The notes under the pieces are model-generated. The model saw nothing but the letters and a program-made list of their open reading frames with translations. It was not told the origin of the DNA and did not search any database. A stretch of DNA of 42,245 nucleotides, taken from positions 1 to 42,245 of the forward strand of contig NZ_LYVO01000067.1 in NCBI RefSeq assembly GCF_001984055.1, given 5' to 3'. Made by a program: the position numbers and the translations under genes. Below are positions 19,126 to 26,984 of this stretch, one piece after another; the stretch's first letter is position 1, and each line of letters starts with the position of its first letter. Origin of the DNA: Variovorax sp. KK3. Its GTDB lineage: Bacteria > Pseudomonadota > Gammaproteobacteria > Burkholderiales > Burkholderiaceae_C.

Positions 19126-20070
19126 TCACTCGCTCCGGCTCATGACCGCGCGCACCGCCGTGCGCAGGGCCTGGAAGGCCTGGCCCAGGTCCTTGCCGCC
19201 GGTGTCGACGCTCACGTCGGCCTTGGAATAGAAGGCGGCCCGCCCGGCCAGGATGCGCCGCAGGTCGTCCATGGCTTCCTTGCTGGCCGCCATCGGGCGG
19301 GTGTCGCCCTGAGCGGCCACGCGGCCCATGTGCTCCTCGGGTGCGGCTTGCAGCCAGACGGTGGTGCAGTGGGTCAGCAGCTCGTTGAAGGTGGCCGGGT
19401 CGGAGACGATGCCGCCGGGCGTGGCGATGACCACCTCGCTGTAGATCTGCACCGTTTCTTCGAGCGCCCGGCGCTCGTAGCGGCGGTAGGCGTTGGTGCC
19501 GTACAGGTCGTGGATCTCGCGCAGGCTGCAGCCGGCCATCTTCTCGATCTCGCGGCTCAGCTCGATGAAAGGCACGTCGAGGTCGTCGGCCAGCATCTGG
19601 CCCAGCGTGGACTTGCCGGCGCCGCGCAGGCCGATCAGCGCGATGCGCCGGTGCCGCGCCGCGTCGCCACCCGGGGTGCCCAACAGCTCGCCCAGTGCGA
19701 TGCGGGCGCGGCGCAGCTCGGCCTCGCTGCGGCGCTCGAGCAGCTCGCGGATCAGCAGCCATTCAGGCGAGCTGGTGGTGACGTCGCCGACCAGCTCGGC
19801 CAACGAACATTGCAGCGCGGTCGACACCTGCTGCAGCACCAGGATCGAGGCATTGCCGATCCCGTATTCGAGGTTGGCCAGGTGCCGCTCCGACACCTCG
19901 GCCGCCTGCGCCACCGCCTTGCGGGTGAGGCCGCGCCGCGCGCGCAGGTTGCGCACGCGCTCGCCCAGCGCCACCAGCAGCGGGTTCTTGGCTTCGTCGG
20001 CAGCGGCCGTTGCCGCAAGGGTCGGATCTGCGGGCGGTGCGCTCAACACCGCCTCGGCTCGGTCATTCAT
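19126..20070 (-). CDS. boxR: BoxR regulator: XRE helix-turn-helix fused to a shikimate-kinase-like domain
   Basis: The protein has 314 residues. An XRE-type helix-turn-helix (about 38-95: GLTRKAVAQAAEVSERHLANLEYGIGNAS in context) is joined through a linker to a shikimate-kinase-like domain with the P-loop LRGAGKST (about 147-154) and LSREIEKMAGC. This arrangement is diagnostic of BoxR/BzdR, where the kinase-like domain binds benzoyl-CoA and releases DNA. Start ATG 20070 has GGAGG and a nearer AGGA upstream. The gene lies between the two halves of the box cluster, in the direction of boxCBA but 142 bases from boxC, so it probably has its own promoter in the divergent region at 20071-20204. Confidence 0.95.
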   Translation of the reverse strand: MNDRAEAVLSAPPADPTLAATAAADEAKNPLLVALGERVRNLRARRGLTRKAVAQAAEVSERHLANLEYGIGNASILVLQQVSTALQCSLAELVGDVTTSSPEWLLIRELLERRSEAELRRARIALGELLGTPGGDAARHRRIALIGLRGAGKSTLGQMLADDLDVPFIELSREIEKMAGCSLREIHDLYGTNAYRRYERRALEETVQIYSEVVIATPGGIVSDPATFNELLTHCTTVWLQAAPEEHMGRVAAQGDTRPMAASKEAMDDLRRILAGRAAFYSKADVSVDTGGKDLGQAFQALRTAVRAVMSRSE

Positions 20071-20107
20071 GTCGTCCTGCCCTCCTGGCTAGGGTAAACA
20101 CCATATA

Positions 20108-20172
20108 TGCACTATATTGCTTGACACCTTTTCGGTCGGTGCTTATGGTTCATGCACAGGCAAGATACTGCA
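20108..20172 (+). promoter_or_regulatory. Promoter of the plus-strand box/transport operon with TGCA sites
   Basis: A near-consensus -35 TTGACA (20121-20126) is followed after 17 bases by TATGGT (20144-20149). TGCA at 20108-20111 is followed after six bases by TGCT (20118-20121, touching the -35), a one-mismatch version of the TGCA(N6)TGCA unit. Further TGCA sites lie at 20153 and 20169. The spacing suggests control by BoxR from the adjacent divergent gene. Confidence 0.6.
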
Positions 20173-20204
20173 CGCGGCGATTTGCCGCAAGTTCCCACCC
20201 ACGA

Positions 20205-20684
20205 ATGAGCACCACGATGTCCAAGGAAAGCTTCCACCAGATCGTCGCCGACGTGACCACCCAGATCGCCGGCCGCCCGCTCGACGACGAACTCGACCGT
20301 TGGCTCAACGCCGTGCACGGCCCCGGCAGCGAAAGCTACGAGCGGCTGAAGCAGGCCTGCATCGACGGCGCTGCCGAAGGCTGGCTGTGCGAACGCGAGG
20401 GCGGCGGCATCAAGTATGGCCGCGCCTTCAAGCCCGACGAGGCGCTGGCCGGCTTCTCGGTCGACGTCGTCGACATGAGCGACATCGCGGGCCCGCACCA
20501 CACGCATCCGAATGGCGAGATCGATCTGATCATGCCGCTGGAAGGCGATGCGACTTTCGACGGGCGGCCAGCGGGCTGGTGCGTCTACCCGGCGGGTTCG
20601 GCGCACCACCCGACCGTGGCCCAGGGCCGCGCACTCGTGCTCTATCTGTTGCCCCAAGGCCAGATCCAGTTCACCAAGTCCTGA
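20205..20684 (+). CDS. DUF4863 / 4-hydroxylaminobenzoate lyase-like cupin-type protein
   Basis: The protein has 159 residues with a compact cupin-like core: GPHHTHPNGEIDLIMPLEGDATFDG and CVYPAGSAHHPTV, where several His could bind metal. I recognise it as DUF4863; one characterised relative, PnbB, is the 4-hydroxylaminobenzoate lyase of 4-nitrobenzoate degradation. Members also turn up in box clusters, where their function is not established. It is the first gene of the plus-strand operon, 24 bases ahead of boxD. Start: ATG 20205, or ATG 20217 four residues in; neither has a good Shine-Dalgarno. The family assignment is from memory and the reaction here is uncertain. Confidence 0.75.
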   Translation: MSTTMSKESFHQIVADVTTQIAGRPLDDELDRWLNAVHGPGSESYERLKQACIDGAAEGWLCEREGGGIKYGRAFKPDEALAGFSVDVVDMSDIAGPHHTHPNGEIDLIMPLEGDATFDGRPAGWCVYPAGSAHHPTVAQGRALVLYLLPQGQIQFTKS

Positions 20685-20708
20685 CCAGACCCCAGACCCG
20701 AGACCGCC

Positions 20709-22268
20709 ATGACCGAACTTCTCTCCAACTACGTCGCCGGCCGCTGGCAGGCCGGCAGCGGCGCCGGCACGCCGCTCTTCGATCCGGTGCTGGGCAACGA
20801 ACTCGTGCGCGTCGACGCGACCGGGCTCGACCTGGCCGAGGCCTTCGCCTTCGCCCGCGACACGGCCGGCGCGGCGCTGCGTGCCATGACCTACAAGCAG
20901 CGCGCCGGCTTGCTGGCCGGCATCGTCAAGGTGCTGCAGGCCAACCGCGATGCCTACTACGAGATCGCGACCGCCAACTCGGGCACGGTGAAGAACGATT
21001 CGGCCGTGGACATCGACGGCGGCATCTTCACCATCGGCCAGTACGCCAAATGCGGCGATGCGCTCGGCGACGTGCATGCGCTGCGCGACGGCGATGCGGT
21101 CAAGCTGGGCAAAGAGCCCGTGTTCCAGTCGCAGCACCTGCAGGTGCCGACGCGCGGCGTGGCGCTGTTCATCAATGCCTTCAACTTTCCATCGTGGGGC
21201 CTGTGGGAGAAGGCGGCGCCCGCCCTGCTCTCCGGCGTGCCGGTGATGGTGAAGCCGGGCACCGCCACCGCCTGGCTCACGCAGCGCATGGTGCGCGACG
21301 TGGTCGATGCCGGCGTGCTGCCGGCCGGTGCGCTGTCGGTCGTCTGCGGCAGCTCGGCCGGGCTCATGGACCAGCTGCAGGGCTTCGACGTGGTGTCCTT
21401 CACCGGCTCGGCCGACACCGGCGCGGTGATCCGCTCGCATGCCGCGGTGACGAAGCGCTCGGTGCGCGTCAACATCGAAGCCGACAGCCTGAACTCCGCG
21501 CTGCTGCTGCCCGATGCCACGGCCGACAGCGAATCGTTCAAGCTGCTGGTGCGCGAGGTGGTGCGCGAGATGACGGTGAAGTCGGGCCAGAAGTGCACGG
21601 CCATCCGCCGCATCCTGGTGCCGGAATCGCTCTACGACGCGGCGGCCGAGGCGATCGGCGCCAAGCTCGCCGGCATCACCGTCGGCAACCCGCGCAACGA
21701 GAGCGTGCGCATGGGCTCGCTGGTGAGCAAGGCGCAGCTCCATGCGGTGCGCGAAGGGCTGGACGCGCTGAAGGCGCAGGCCAGCGTGCTGCACGACGGC
21801 AGCCAGGCCAAGCTGGTCGATGCCGACCCGGATGTCGCCGCCTGCATCGGCCCGGTGCTGCTGGGTGCGCGCGATGCCGACGCGGCGCAGTTGGTGCACG
21901 ACGTCGAAGTCTTCGGCCCCGTCTCCACGCTGCTGCCCTACCGCGACCTGGACCACGCGATCGCGCTGGCGCATCGCGGCCAGGGTTCGCTGGTCACGTC
22001 CATCTACGGCGCCGACGAGGCCGCGCTGGGCCAGGCCGCCGTGCAGCTGGCCGCCAGCCATGGCCGCGTGCACGTCATCACGCCCGACGTGGCGCAGGCC
22101 CACACGGGCCACGGCAACGTGATGCCGCATTCGCTGCACGGCGGCCCGGGCCGCGCGGGCGGCGGTGCCGAGCTGGGCGGAATTCGCGCGCTGGACTTCT
22201 ACCACCGCCGCGCCGCCGTGCAAGCCGCGCCGGGCGTGCTCGCCCAACTCGGCCTGGCACAGGGCTGA
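20709..22268 (+). CDS. boxD: 3,4-dehydroadipyl-CoA semialdehyde dehydrogenase BoxD
   Basis: The protein has 519 residues and the NAD(P)-dependent aldehyde dehydrogenase fold. It shows the cofactor region NAFNFPSWGLWEKAAPALL and VKPGTATAW, the FTGSADTG loop, the general-base region IEADSLNSALL and the catalytic Cys in SGQKCTAIRRI. Its closest known type is the PaaZ/BoxD group that oxidises ring-opened CoA semialdehydes. In the box pathway it converts the BoxC product to 3,4-dehydroadipyl-CoA. ATG 20709 follows DUF4863 closely. The end of the gene is followed by a 91-base purine-rich gap before the ligase. Confidence 0.92.
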   Translation: MTELLSNYVAGRWQAGSGAGTPLFDPVLGNELVRVDATGLDLAEAFAFARDTAGAALRAMTYKQRAGLLAGIVKVLQANRDAYYEIATANSGTVKNDSAVDIDGGIFTIGQYAKCGDALGDVHALRDGDAVKLGKEPVFQSQHLQVPTRGVALFINAFNFPSWGLWEKAAPALLSGVPVMVKPGTATAWLTQRMVRDVVDAGVLPAGALSVVCGSSAGLMDQLQGFDVVSFTGSADTGAVIRSHAAVTKRSVRVNIEADSLNSALLLPDATADSESFKLLVREVVREMTVKSGQKCTAIRRILVPESLYDAAAEAIGAKLAGITVGNPRNESVRMGSLVSKAQLHAVREGLDALKAQASVLHDGSQAKLVDADPDVAACIGPVLLGARDADAAQLVHDVEVFGPVSTLLPYRDLDHAIALAHRGQGSLVTSIYGADEAALGQAAVQLAASHGRVHVITPDVAQAHTGHGNVMPHSLHGGPGRAGGGAELGGIRALDFYHRRAAVQAAPGVLAQLGLAQG

Positions 22269-22276
22269 GCTGCGGG

Positions 22277-22340
22277 CGAAGACGAAACGAAGACCAAACG
22301 AAGACGAAGACCGCAACGACGAGAGACGACGAGAGACAAG
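22277..22340 (+). repeat. Purine-rich short-repeat tract between boxD and bclA
   Basis: The gap contains repeated GACGAA/AACGAAGAC units (AACGAAGAC at 22286-22294 and 22297-22305) and an exact 10-bp tandem duplication of GACGAGAGAC (22318-22327 and 22328-22337). The plus strand is almost free of T. No hairpin can form from it, so it would be an unstructured purine-rich leader upstream of the ligase start. Confidence 0.7.
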
Positions 22341-22359
22341 TGATTCGAGGAACCACACG

Positions 22360-23928
22360 ATGAGCCTGCCCGCCCAATTCAACTTCGCCGAACACCTGTT
22401 CGCCCTCAACCGCGGCCGTGCGCAGAAAGCCGCCTACGTCGACGACCGCGGCACGCTCAACTACGGCCAGCTCGAAGAGCGCGCGCGCCGTCTGGCGGCC
22501 GCCCTGCTCGCCGCCGGCGTGAAGCGCGAAGACCGCGTGCTGCTGCTGATGCTCGACACCAGCGACTGGCCCGTGAGCTTTCTGGGCGCGCTGTATGCCG
22601 GCGCCGTGCCGGTGGCGGTCAACACGCTGCTGACCACCGAGGACTACGGCTACATGCTGGGCAACAGCGGCGCGAAGGCCGCGCTCGTATCGGGCGCGCT
22701 GCTGTCCACGCTGGTCGATGCACAGCGCAAGAGCGGCCAGGCGCTGCAGGCCTTGTTCGTCTCGCAGCCCACCGGTGACTTGCCCGATGGCGCGCAGGAA
22801 TTCGAAGCCGCGCTCGCTGCGCAGGCACCGCTGGCAGAGCCCGCCGCGACGGCGCCCACCGACCACGCCTTCTGGCTCTATTCGTCGGGCTCCACCGGCA
22901 AGCCCAAGGGCACGGTTCACACGCACGGCAACCCGTGGTGGACGGCAGAGCTGTACGGCAAGCCGGTGCTGGGCCTCACCGAAGACGACGTGTGCTTCTC
23001 GGCCGCCAAGCTCTACTTCGCGTATGGGTTGGGCAATGGCTTGACCTTCCCGCTGTCGGTCGGCGCGACCGTGCTGCTGATGGCCGAGCGGCCCACGCCC
23101 GACGCCACCTTCAAGCGCTGGACCAGCGAACACAAGCCGACGGTCTTCTTCGGCGCACCGACCGGCTTCGCAGGCATGCTCGCATCGCCCAACCTGCCGG
23201 CGCGCGACGCGGTGTCGCTGCGCATGTGTTCGTCGGCCGGCGAGGCGCTGCCCGGCGAACTGGCGCAGCGCTTCAAGCAGCACTACGGCTGCGAGATCAT
23301 CGACGGCATCGGCTCGACCGAGATGCTGCACATCTTCATCTCCAACCGGCCCGGCGACATCCGCTACGGCACCACCGGCCGGCCGGTGGAAGGCTACGAG
23401 ATCGAGCTGCGCGGCGAAGACGGCCAGCCCGTGCCGGTCGGCGAAGTGGGTGACCTGTACATCAAGGGCCCGAGCACTGCGATCATGTACTGGGGCAACC
23501 CCGAGAAGAGCGCCGACACCTTCCGCGAAGGCTGGACCAAGAGCGGCGACAAGTACTCCCGCGACGCCGACGGCTACTACACCTATGCCGGCCGCAGCGA
23601 CGACATGCTGAAGGTCAGCGGCATCTACGTCTCGCCCTTCGAGGTCGAGGCCACGCTGATGCAGCACCCGGCCGTGCTCGAGGCCGCGGTCATCGGCAAG
23701 GAAGACGCCGACGGGCTGACCAAGACCAAGGCGTACGTGGTGCGCAAGGCCGGGCAGCAGGTGACGGACGAAGAGCTGAAGGGCTTCGTCAAGGAGCGGC
23801 TCGCGCCCTACAAGTACCCGCGCTTCATCGAGTTCGTCGACGAGCTGCCGAAGACGGCGACCGGGAAGATCCAGCGCTTTCGCCTGCGCGAGCGCGAGAA
23901 GTCGGGTGCCCCGGAGAAGGCCGCGTGA
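22360..23928 (+). CDS. bclA: Benzoate-CoA ligase
   Basis: The protein has 522 residues, the usual size of benzoate-CoA ligases. It belongs to the ANL adenylating superfamily: P-loop YSSGSTGKPKGTVH, aromatic-acid pocket region KLYFAYGLGNGLTFPLS, motif IGSTEMLHIFISN, hinge region YAGRSDDMLKVSGIYVSP and the catalytic Lys in KTATGKIQRF. It activates benzoate with ATP and CoA, feeding BoxAB. ATG 22360 has GAGGAA 9-14 bases upstream; in-frame upstream ATGs fall within boxD. Relatives act on 2-aminobenzoate or 4-hydroxybenzoate, but the box context supports benzoate. Its stop overlaps the hydrolase start (GTGA). Confidence 0.94.
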   Translation: MSLPAQFNFAEHLFALNRGRAQKAAYVDDRGTLNYGQLEERARRLAAALLAAGVKREDRVLLLMLDTSDWPVSFLGALYAGAVPVAVNTLLTTEDYGYMLGNSGAKAALVSGALLSTLVDAQRKSGQALQALFVSQPTGDLPDGAQEFEAALAAQAPLAEPAATAPTDHAFWLYSSGSTGKPKGTVHTHGNPWWTAELYGKPVLGLTEDDVCFSAAKLYFAYGLGNGLTFPLSVGATVLLMAERPTPDATFKRWTSEHKPTVFFGAPTGFAGMLASPNLPARDAVSLRMCSSAGEALPGELAQRFKQHYGCEIIDGIGSTEMLHIFISNRPGDIRYGTTGRPVEGYEIELRGEDGQPVPVGEVGDLYIKGPSTAIMYWGNPEKSADTFREGWTKSGDKYSRDADGYYTYAGRSDDMLKVSGIYVSPFEVEATLMQHPAVLEAAVIGKEDADGLTKTKAYVVRKAGQQVTDEELKGFVKERLAPYKYPRFIEFVDELPKTATGKIQRFRLREREKSGAPEKAA

Positions 23929-24725
23929 GCTCCCAGACCGAATTCGCCGCCATCCGCTGGCGGGGGAAGGATGTGCGCGTCGAATACCTGCGCATCGCCC
24001 CTGACCGCGTCGGCGCCCCCCTCGTCGTCTTTCTGCACGAAGGCCTGGGCTCGATCGCGATGTGGAAGGACTTCCCCGAGCGCTTGTGCGAGGCCGGTGG
24101 CTTTCGCGGCCTGGCGTTCTCGCGCCCGGGCTACGGGCAATCGACGCCCCGCGCGCCCGACGAGTTCTGGGACGTCGACTTCATGCACCGCCAGGCGCAC
24201 GAGGTGCTGCCCGCATTCTTCGACGCCATCGGCCTCGACGAAAAGCCCTGGCTTTTCGGCCACAGCGACGGCGGATCGATCTCGCTGCTGTATGCCTCGC
24301 GCTTCCCCGACCAGGTGGCCGGCCTGGTGGTGCTGGCGCCGCATATCTTCGTGGAAGACGTGACCGTCGCCAACATCGAACTGGCGCGCCAGGCCTACCT
24401 TGAAACGGACCTGCCGCAGAAGCTGGGCCGCTACCACGCCGACGTCGATTCGGCCTTCTGGGGCTGGAACCGCATCTGGCTGCACCCGCCCTTTCGCGAC
24501 TGGAACATCGAGGCCGAGCTCGACGCCATCCGCTGTCCGGTGCTCGCCATGCAGGGCATCGACGACGAGTACGGCAGCTTGGCGCAGATCCGCGGCATTG
24601 CTGCACGCGTACCGGGAACGGCGCTGGTGGAAATCCCCGACTGCGGGCATTCCCCGCATCGCGACCAGCCCGAAAAAGCGATAGTTGCCACCGTTTCATT
24701 CATCAACGACAGGAGTTCTCCATGA
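23925..24725 (+). CDS. Alpha/beta hydrolase of the box operon
   Basis: The protein has 266 residues. The alpha/beta hydrolase landmarks are HEGLGSIAMW (oxyanion loop), FGHSDGGSISLLY (nucleophile Ser, with Asp after it), MQGIDDEYG (acid) and DCGHSPHRDQP (His). It starts with GTG at 23925 overlapping the ligase stop, and ends by overlapping the livK-like start (ATGA, 24722-24725), so it is tightly coupled between activation and uptake genes. Such hydrolases recur in box clusters. Possible roles are hydrolysing a ring-opened lactone, an aryl ester giving benzoate, or a stray CoA thioester; none is demonstrated by sequence. Confidence 0.9.
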   Translation: MSSQTEFAAIRWRGKDVRVEYLRIAPDRVGAPLVVFLHEGLGSIAMWKDFPERLCEAGGFRGLAFSRPGYGQSTPRAPDEFWDVDFMHRQAHEVLPAFFDAIGLDEKPWLFGHSDGGSISLLYASRFPDQVAGLVVLAPHIFVEDVTVANIELARQAYLETDLPQKLGRYHADVDSAFWGWNRIWLHPPFRDWNIEAELDAIRCPVLAMQGIDDEYGSLAQIRGIAARVPGTALVEIPDCGHSPHRDQPEKAIVATVSFINDRSSP

Positions 24726-25891
24726 TTACCCGCACCGCCGCACGCAGCACGCTGACCGCCCTGGCGCTGGCCTGCATCGCCACGCTCGGCCATGCTCAAC
24801 AAGGCAAGCTCAAGGTCGGCCTGATGCTGCCCTTCAGCGGCACCTTCGCCGCGCTCGGCGTCGCCATCGAAAACGGCTTCAAGCTCAACGTCGAGGAGCA
24901 CGGCGGCAAGCTGGGCGGACGCGAGATCGAGTACATCAAGGTCGACGACGAATCCGATCCGGCCAAGGCCACCGACAACGTCAACAAGCTGATCAAGCGC
25001 GACAACGTCGACGTGATCATCGGCACCGTGCACTCGGGCGTGGCCATGGCCATGGCCAAGGCCGCGAAGGAAAGCGGCACCGTGCTCATCGTGCCCAACG
25101 CGGGCGCCGACGCTGTCACCGGCCCGATGTGCGCGCAGAACATCTTCCGCAGCTCGTTCTCGAACTGGCAGCCGGCCTACGCCATGGGCGAGGTCGCGGC
25201 CAAGCAGGGCAAGAAGACCGCGATGACCATCACCTGGAAGTACGCGGCCGGCGACGAGTCGGTGGCCGGCTTCAAGGAAGGCTTCGAAAAAGGCGGCGGC
25301 AAGGTGCTCAAGCAGCTGACCGTGCCCTTCCCGAACGTGGAGTTCCAGGCGCTGCTCACCGAGATCGCCGCGGCCAAGCCCGATGCGGTGTATTCGTTCT
25401 ACGCGGGCGGCGGTGCGGTCAAGTTCGTCAAGGACTATGCGGCGGCCGGCCTGAACAAGACCATCCCGCTCTACGGCCCCGGCTTTTTGACCGACGGCAC
25501 GCTCGATGCACAGGGCGAGTCGGCCCAGGGCATGCTGACCACGCTGCACTACGCGGACGGCCTCAACACCCCGCGCGACAACAAGTTCCGCACCGAGTAC
25601 GCCAAGATGTTCAAGCTGCAGCCCGACGTGTACGCGGTGCAGGGCTACGACGCCGCGCAGATGCTCGCCATCGGCCTGGGCGCGACCAAGGGCGACATCA
25701 CGAAGAAGGCCGAGTTCGCCGCTGCGATCGAGAAGGCCAAGATCGACAGCCCGCGCGGTGCGTTCACGATCGGCAAGTCGCACAACCCGGTGCAGGATAT
25801 TTATCTGCGCAAGGTGGATGGGAAGGAGAACAAGGTCGTCAACGTGGCCGTCAAGGGTCTCGCCGACCCCGCCCGCGGCTGCAAGATGTAG
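24722..25891 (+). CDS. Branched-chain-amino-acid-type ABC transporter substrate-binding protein (likely aromatic acid binding)
   Basis: The protein has 389 residues. A signal peptide ends near residue 25 (ALALACIATLGHA-QQ). The mature protein is a Peripla_BP_6/LivK-type domain with GLMLPFSGTFAALG, DDESDPAKATDNVNKLI, GTVHSGVAMAMAKAA and PVQDIYLRKV near the end. Homologues next to aromatic degradation genes bind benzoate or related acids. Coupling to the ligase and hydrolase genes argues for benzoate or another aromatic acid here. Strong Shine-Dalgarno ACAGGAG precedes ATG 24722. Confidence 0.93.
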   Translation: MITRTAARSTLTALALACIATLGHAQQGKLKVGLMLPFSGTFAALGVAIENGFKLNVEEHGGKLGGREIEYIKVDDESDPAKATDNVNKLIKRDNVDVIIGTVHSGVAMAMAKAAKESGTVLIVPNAGADAVTGPMCAQNIFRSSFSNWQPAYAMGEVAAKQGKKTAMTITWKYAAGDESVAGFKEGFEKGGGKVLKQLTVPFPNVEFQALLTEIAAAKPDAVYSFYAGGGAVKFVKDYAAAGLNKTIPLYGPGFLTDGTLDAQGESAQGMLTTLHYADGLNTPRDNKFRTEYAKMFKLQPDVYAVQGYDAAQMLAIGLGATKGDITKKAEFAAAIEKAKIDSPRGAFTIGKSHNPVQDIYLRKVDGKENKVVNVAVKGLADPARGCKM

Positions 25892-26110
25892 TCCACCCCG
25901 TACCTCGCTCACTGCGTGTAGCTCGACTCCCCCTCGAGGGGCGACACCAGCGGCCCGGAGCATTGGCTCTCCCCCAGGCTCCCCCACTTCGTGTGGTCCG
26001 CCAACCCCCTCTCCGGGGGCAACACCAGCGGCCCGGCGAAGCCGGTTCCGCGGTGTTCCCCGACTGTCGCGGTGCTTCGCCCGCTCTTTTTTCGGAAAGC
26101 TGAGATTGCC
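25892..26110. repeat. Intergenic repeat modules between the binding-protein and permease genes
   Basis: This 219-base gap holds no gene but two copies of a composite module: CACTGCGTGT or CACTTCGTGT (25910 and 25985), then a C-tract/G-tract hairpin (perfect palindrome CCCCTCGAGGGG at 25930-25941; CCCCCTCTCCGGGGG from about 26005), then ACACCAGCGGCCCGG (25944-25958 and 26022-26036). A related copy lies at 28739-28815. These look like lineage-specific extragenic palindromes and may lower expression of the permeases relative to the binding protein. Confidence 0.75.
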
Positions 26111-26983
26111 GTGGACTTCGGTACCTTTCTCGTCCAGTGCCTGAACTCGGTTCAGTACGGGCTTCTGTTGTTCCTGGTGGCTTCGGGGCTCACGCTGATC
26201 TTCGGGATCATGGGCGTGATCAACCTGGCCCACGGCAGCTTCTACATGATCGGCGCGTACATGGCGTTCGCGCTCGCGCCGCTGTTCGGCAATCAGTTCA
26301 TCTTCATGCTGCTGGCCGGCGTGGTGCTGACTGCGATCTTCGGCTACGTGCTGGAGTGGGCCTTCTTCAGCTACCTGTATCAGCGCGACCACTTGCAGCA
26401 GGTGCTGATGACCTATGGCCTGATCCTCGTCTTCGAGGAACTGCGCTCGCTGCTGGTGGGCAACGACGTGCACGGCGTGCCGGTGCCGTCGTGGCTGAGC
26501 GGCAGCTTCGCGCTGGGCAGCTTGATGAGCTACCCGTGGTATCGCCTCTTCGCGTCGGCCGCGTGCATCGTGCTCGCAGTCGGCTTGTATTACGTGGTCA
26601 ATCGCACGCGGCTCGGCATGATGATCCGCGCCGGCGCCAGCAACCGCGACATGGTGCGCGGCCTGGGCATCGACATCCGGCAGCTGTACCGCATCGTCTT
26701 CGCGGCCGGCGTGGCGCTCGCTGCGCTGGCCGGCATGATCGCGGCGCCCATGTCGTCGGTGTATCCGAACATGGGCGCGAGCGTGCTCATCATCTGCTTC
26801 GTGGTGGTGGTGATCGGCGGCATCGGCTCCATCACCGGCGCGCTGGTCGCGTCGCTGCTCGTGGGCTTCGTCGACACCTTCGGCAAGGTGTTCTTCGCCG
26901 AGCTGGCGGGCATGGGCATCTATGTGCTCATGGCCGTCATCCTGATCTGGCGCCCCGAAGGTCTGATGGGCCGAAAGACCTGA
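26111..26983 (+). CDS. LivH-type ABC transporter permease
   Basis: The protein has 290 residues, hydrophobic throughout, with the LivH hallmarks GLTLIFGIMGVINLAHGSFYMIGAY near the start and a C-terminal cytoplasmic coupling region GLGIDIRQLYRI. It forms the inner-membrane channel with the LivM-type protein. Start: GTG 26111 (GGAAAG about 15 bases upstream) aligns with the family N-terminus; the in-frame ATG at 25991 would add 40 residues encoded by the intergenic repeat and is rejected. Confidence 0.9.
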   Translation: MDFGTFLVQCLNSVQYGLLLFLVASGLTLIFGIMGVINLAHGSFYMIGAYMAFALAPLFGNQFIFMLLAGVVLTAIFGYVLEWAFFSYLYQRDHLQQVLMTYGLILVFEELRSLLVGNDVHGVPVPSWLSGSFALGSLMSYPWYRLFASAACIVLAVGLYYVVNRTRLGMMIRAGASNRDMVRGLGIDIRQLYRIVFAAGVALAALAGMIAAPMSSVYPNMGASVLIICFVVVVIGGIGSITGALVASLLVGFVDTFGKVFFAELAGMGIYVLMAVILIWRPEGLMGRKT

Positions 26984-26984
26984 C

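Noticed and set aside
20112..22409. Long minus-strand frame (765 codons) and a plus-strand frame of similar size over DUF4863 and boxD
   Set aside because: These are shadow frames of two well-supported genes; no Shine-Dalgarno and no domain.
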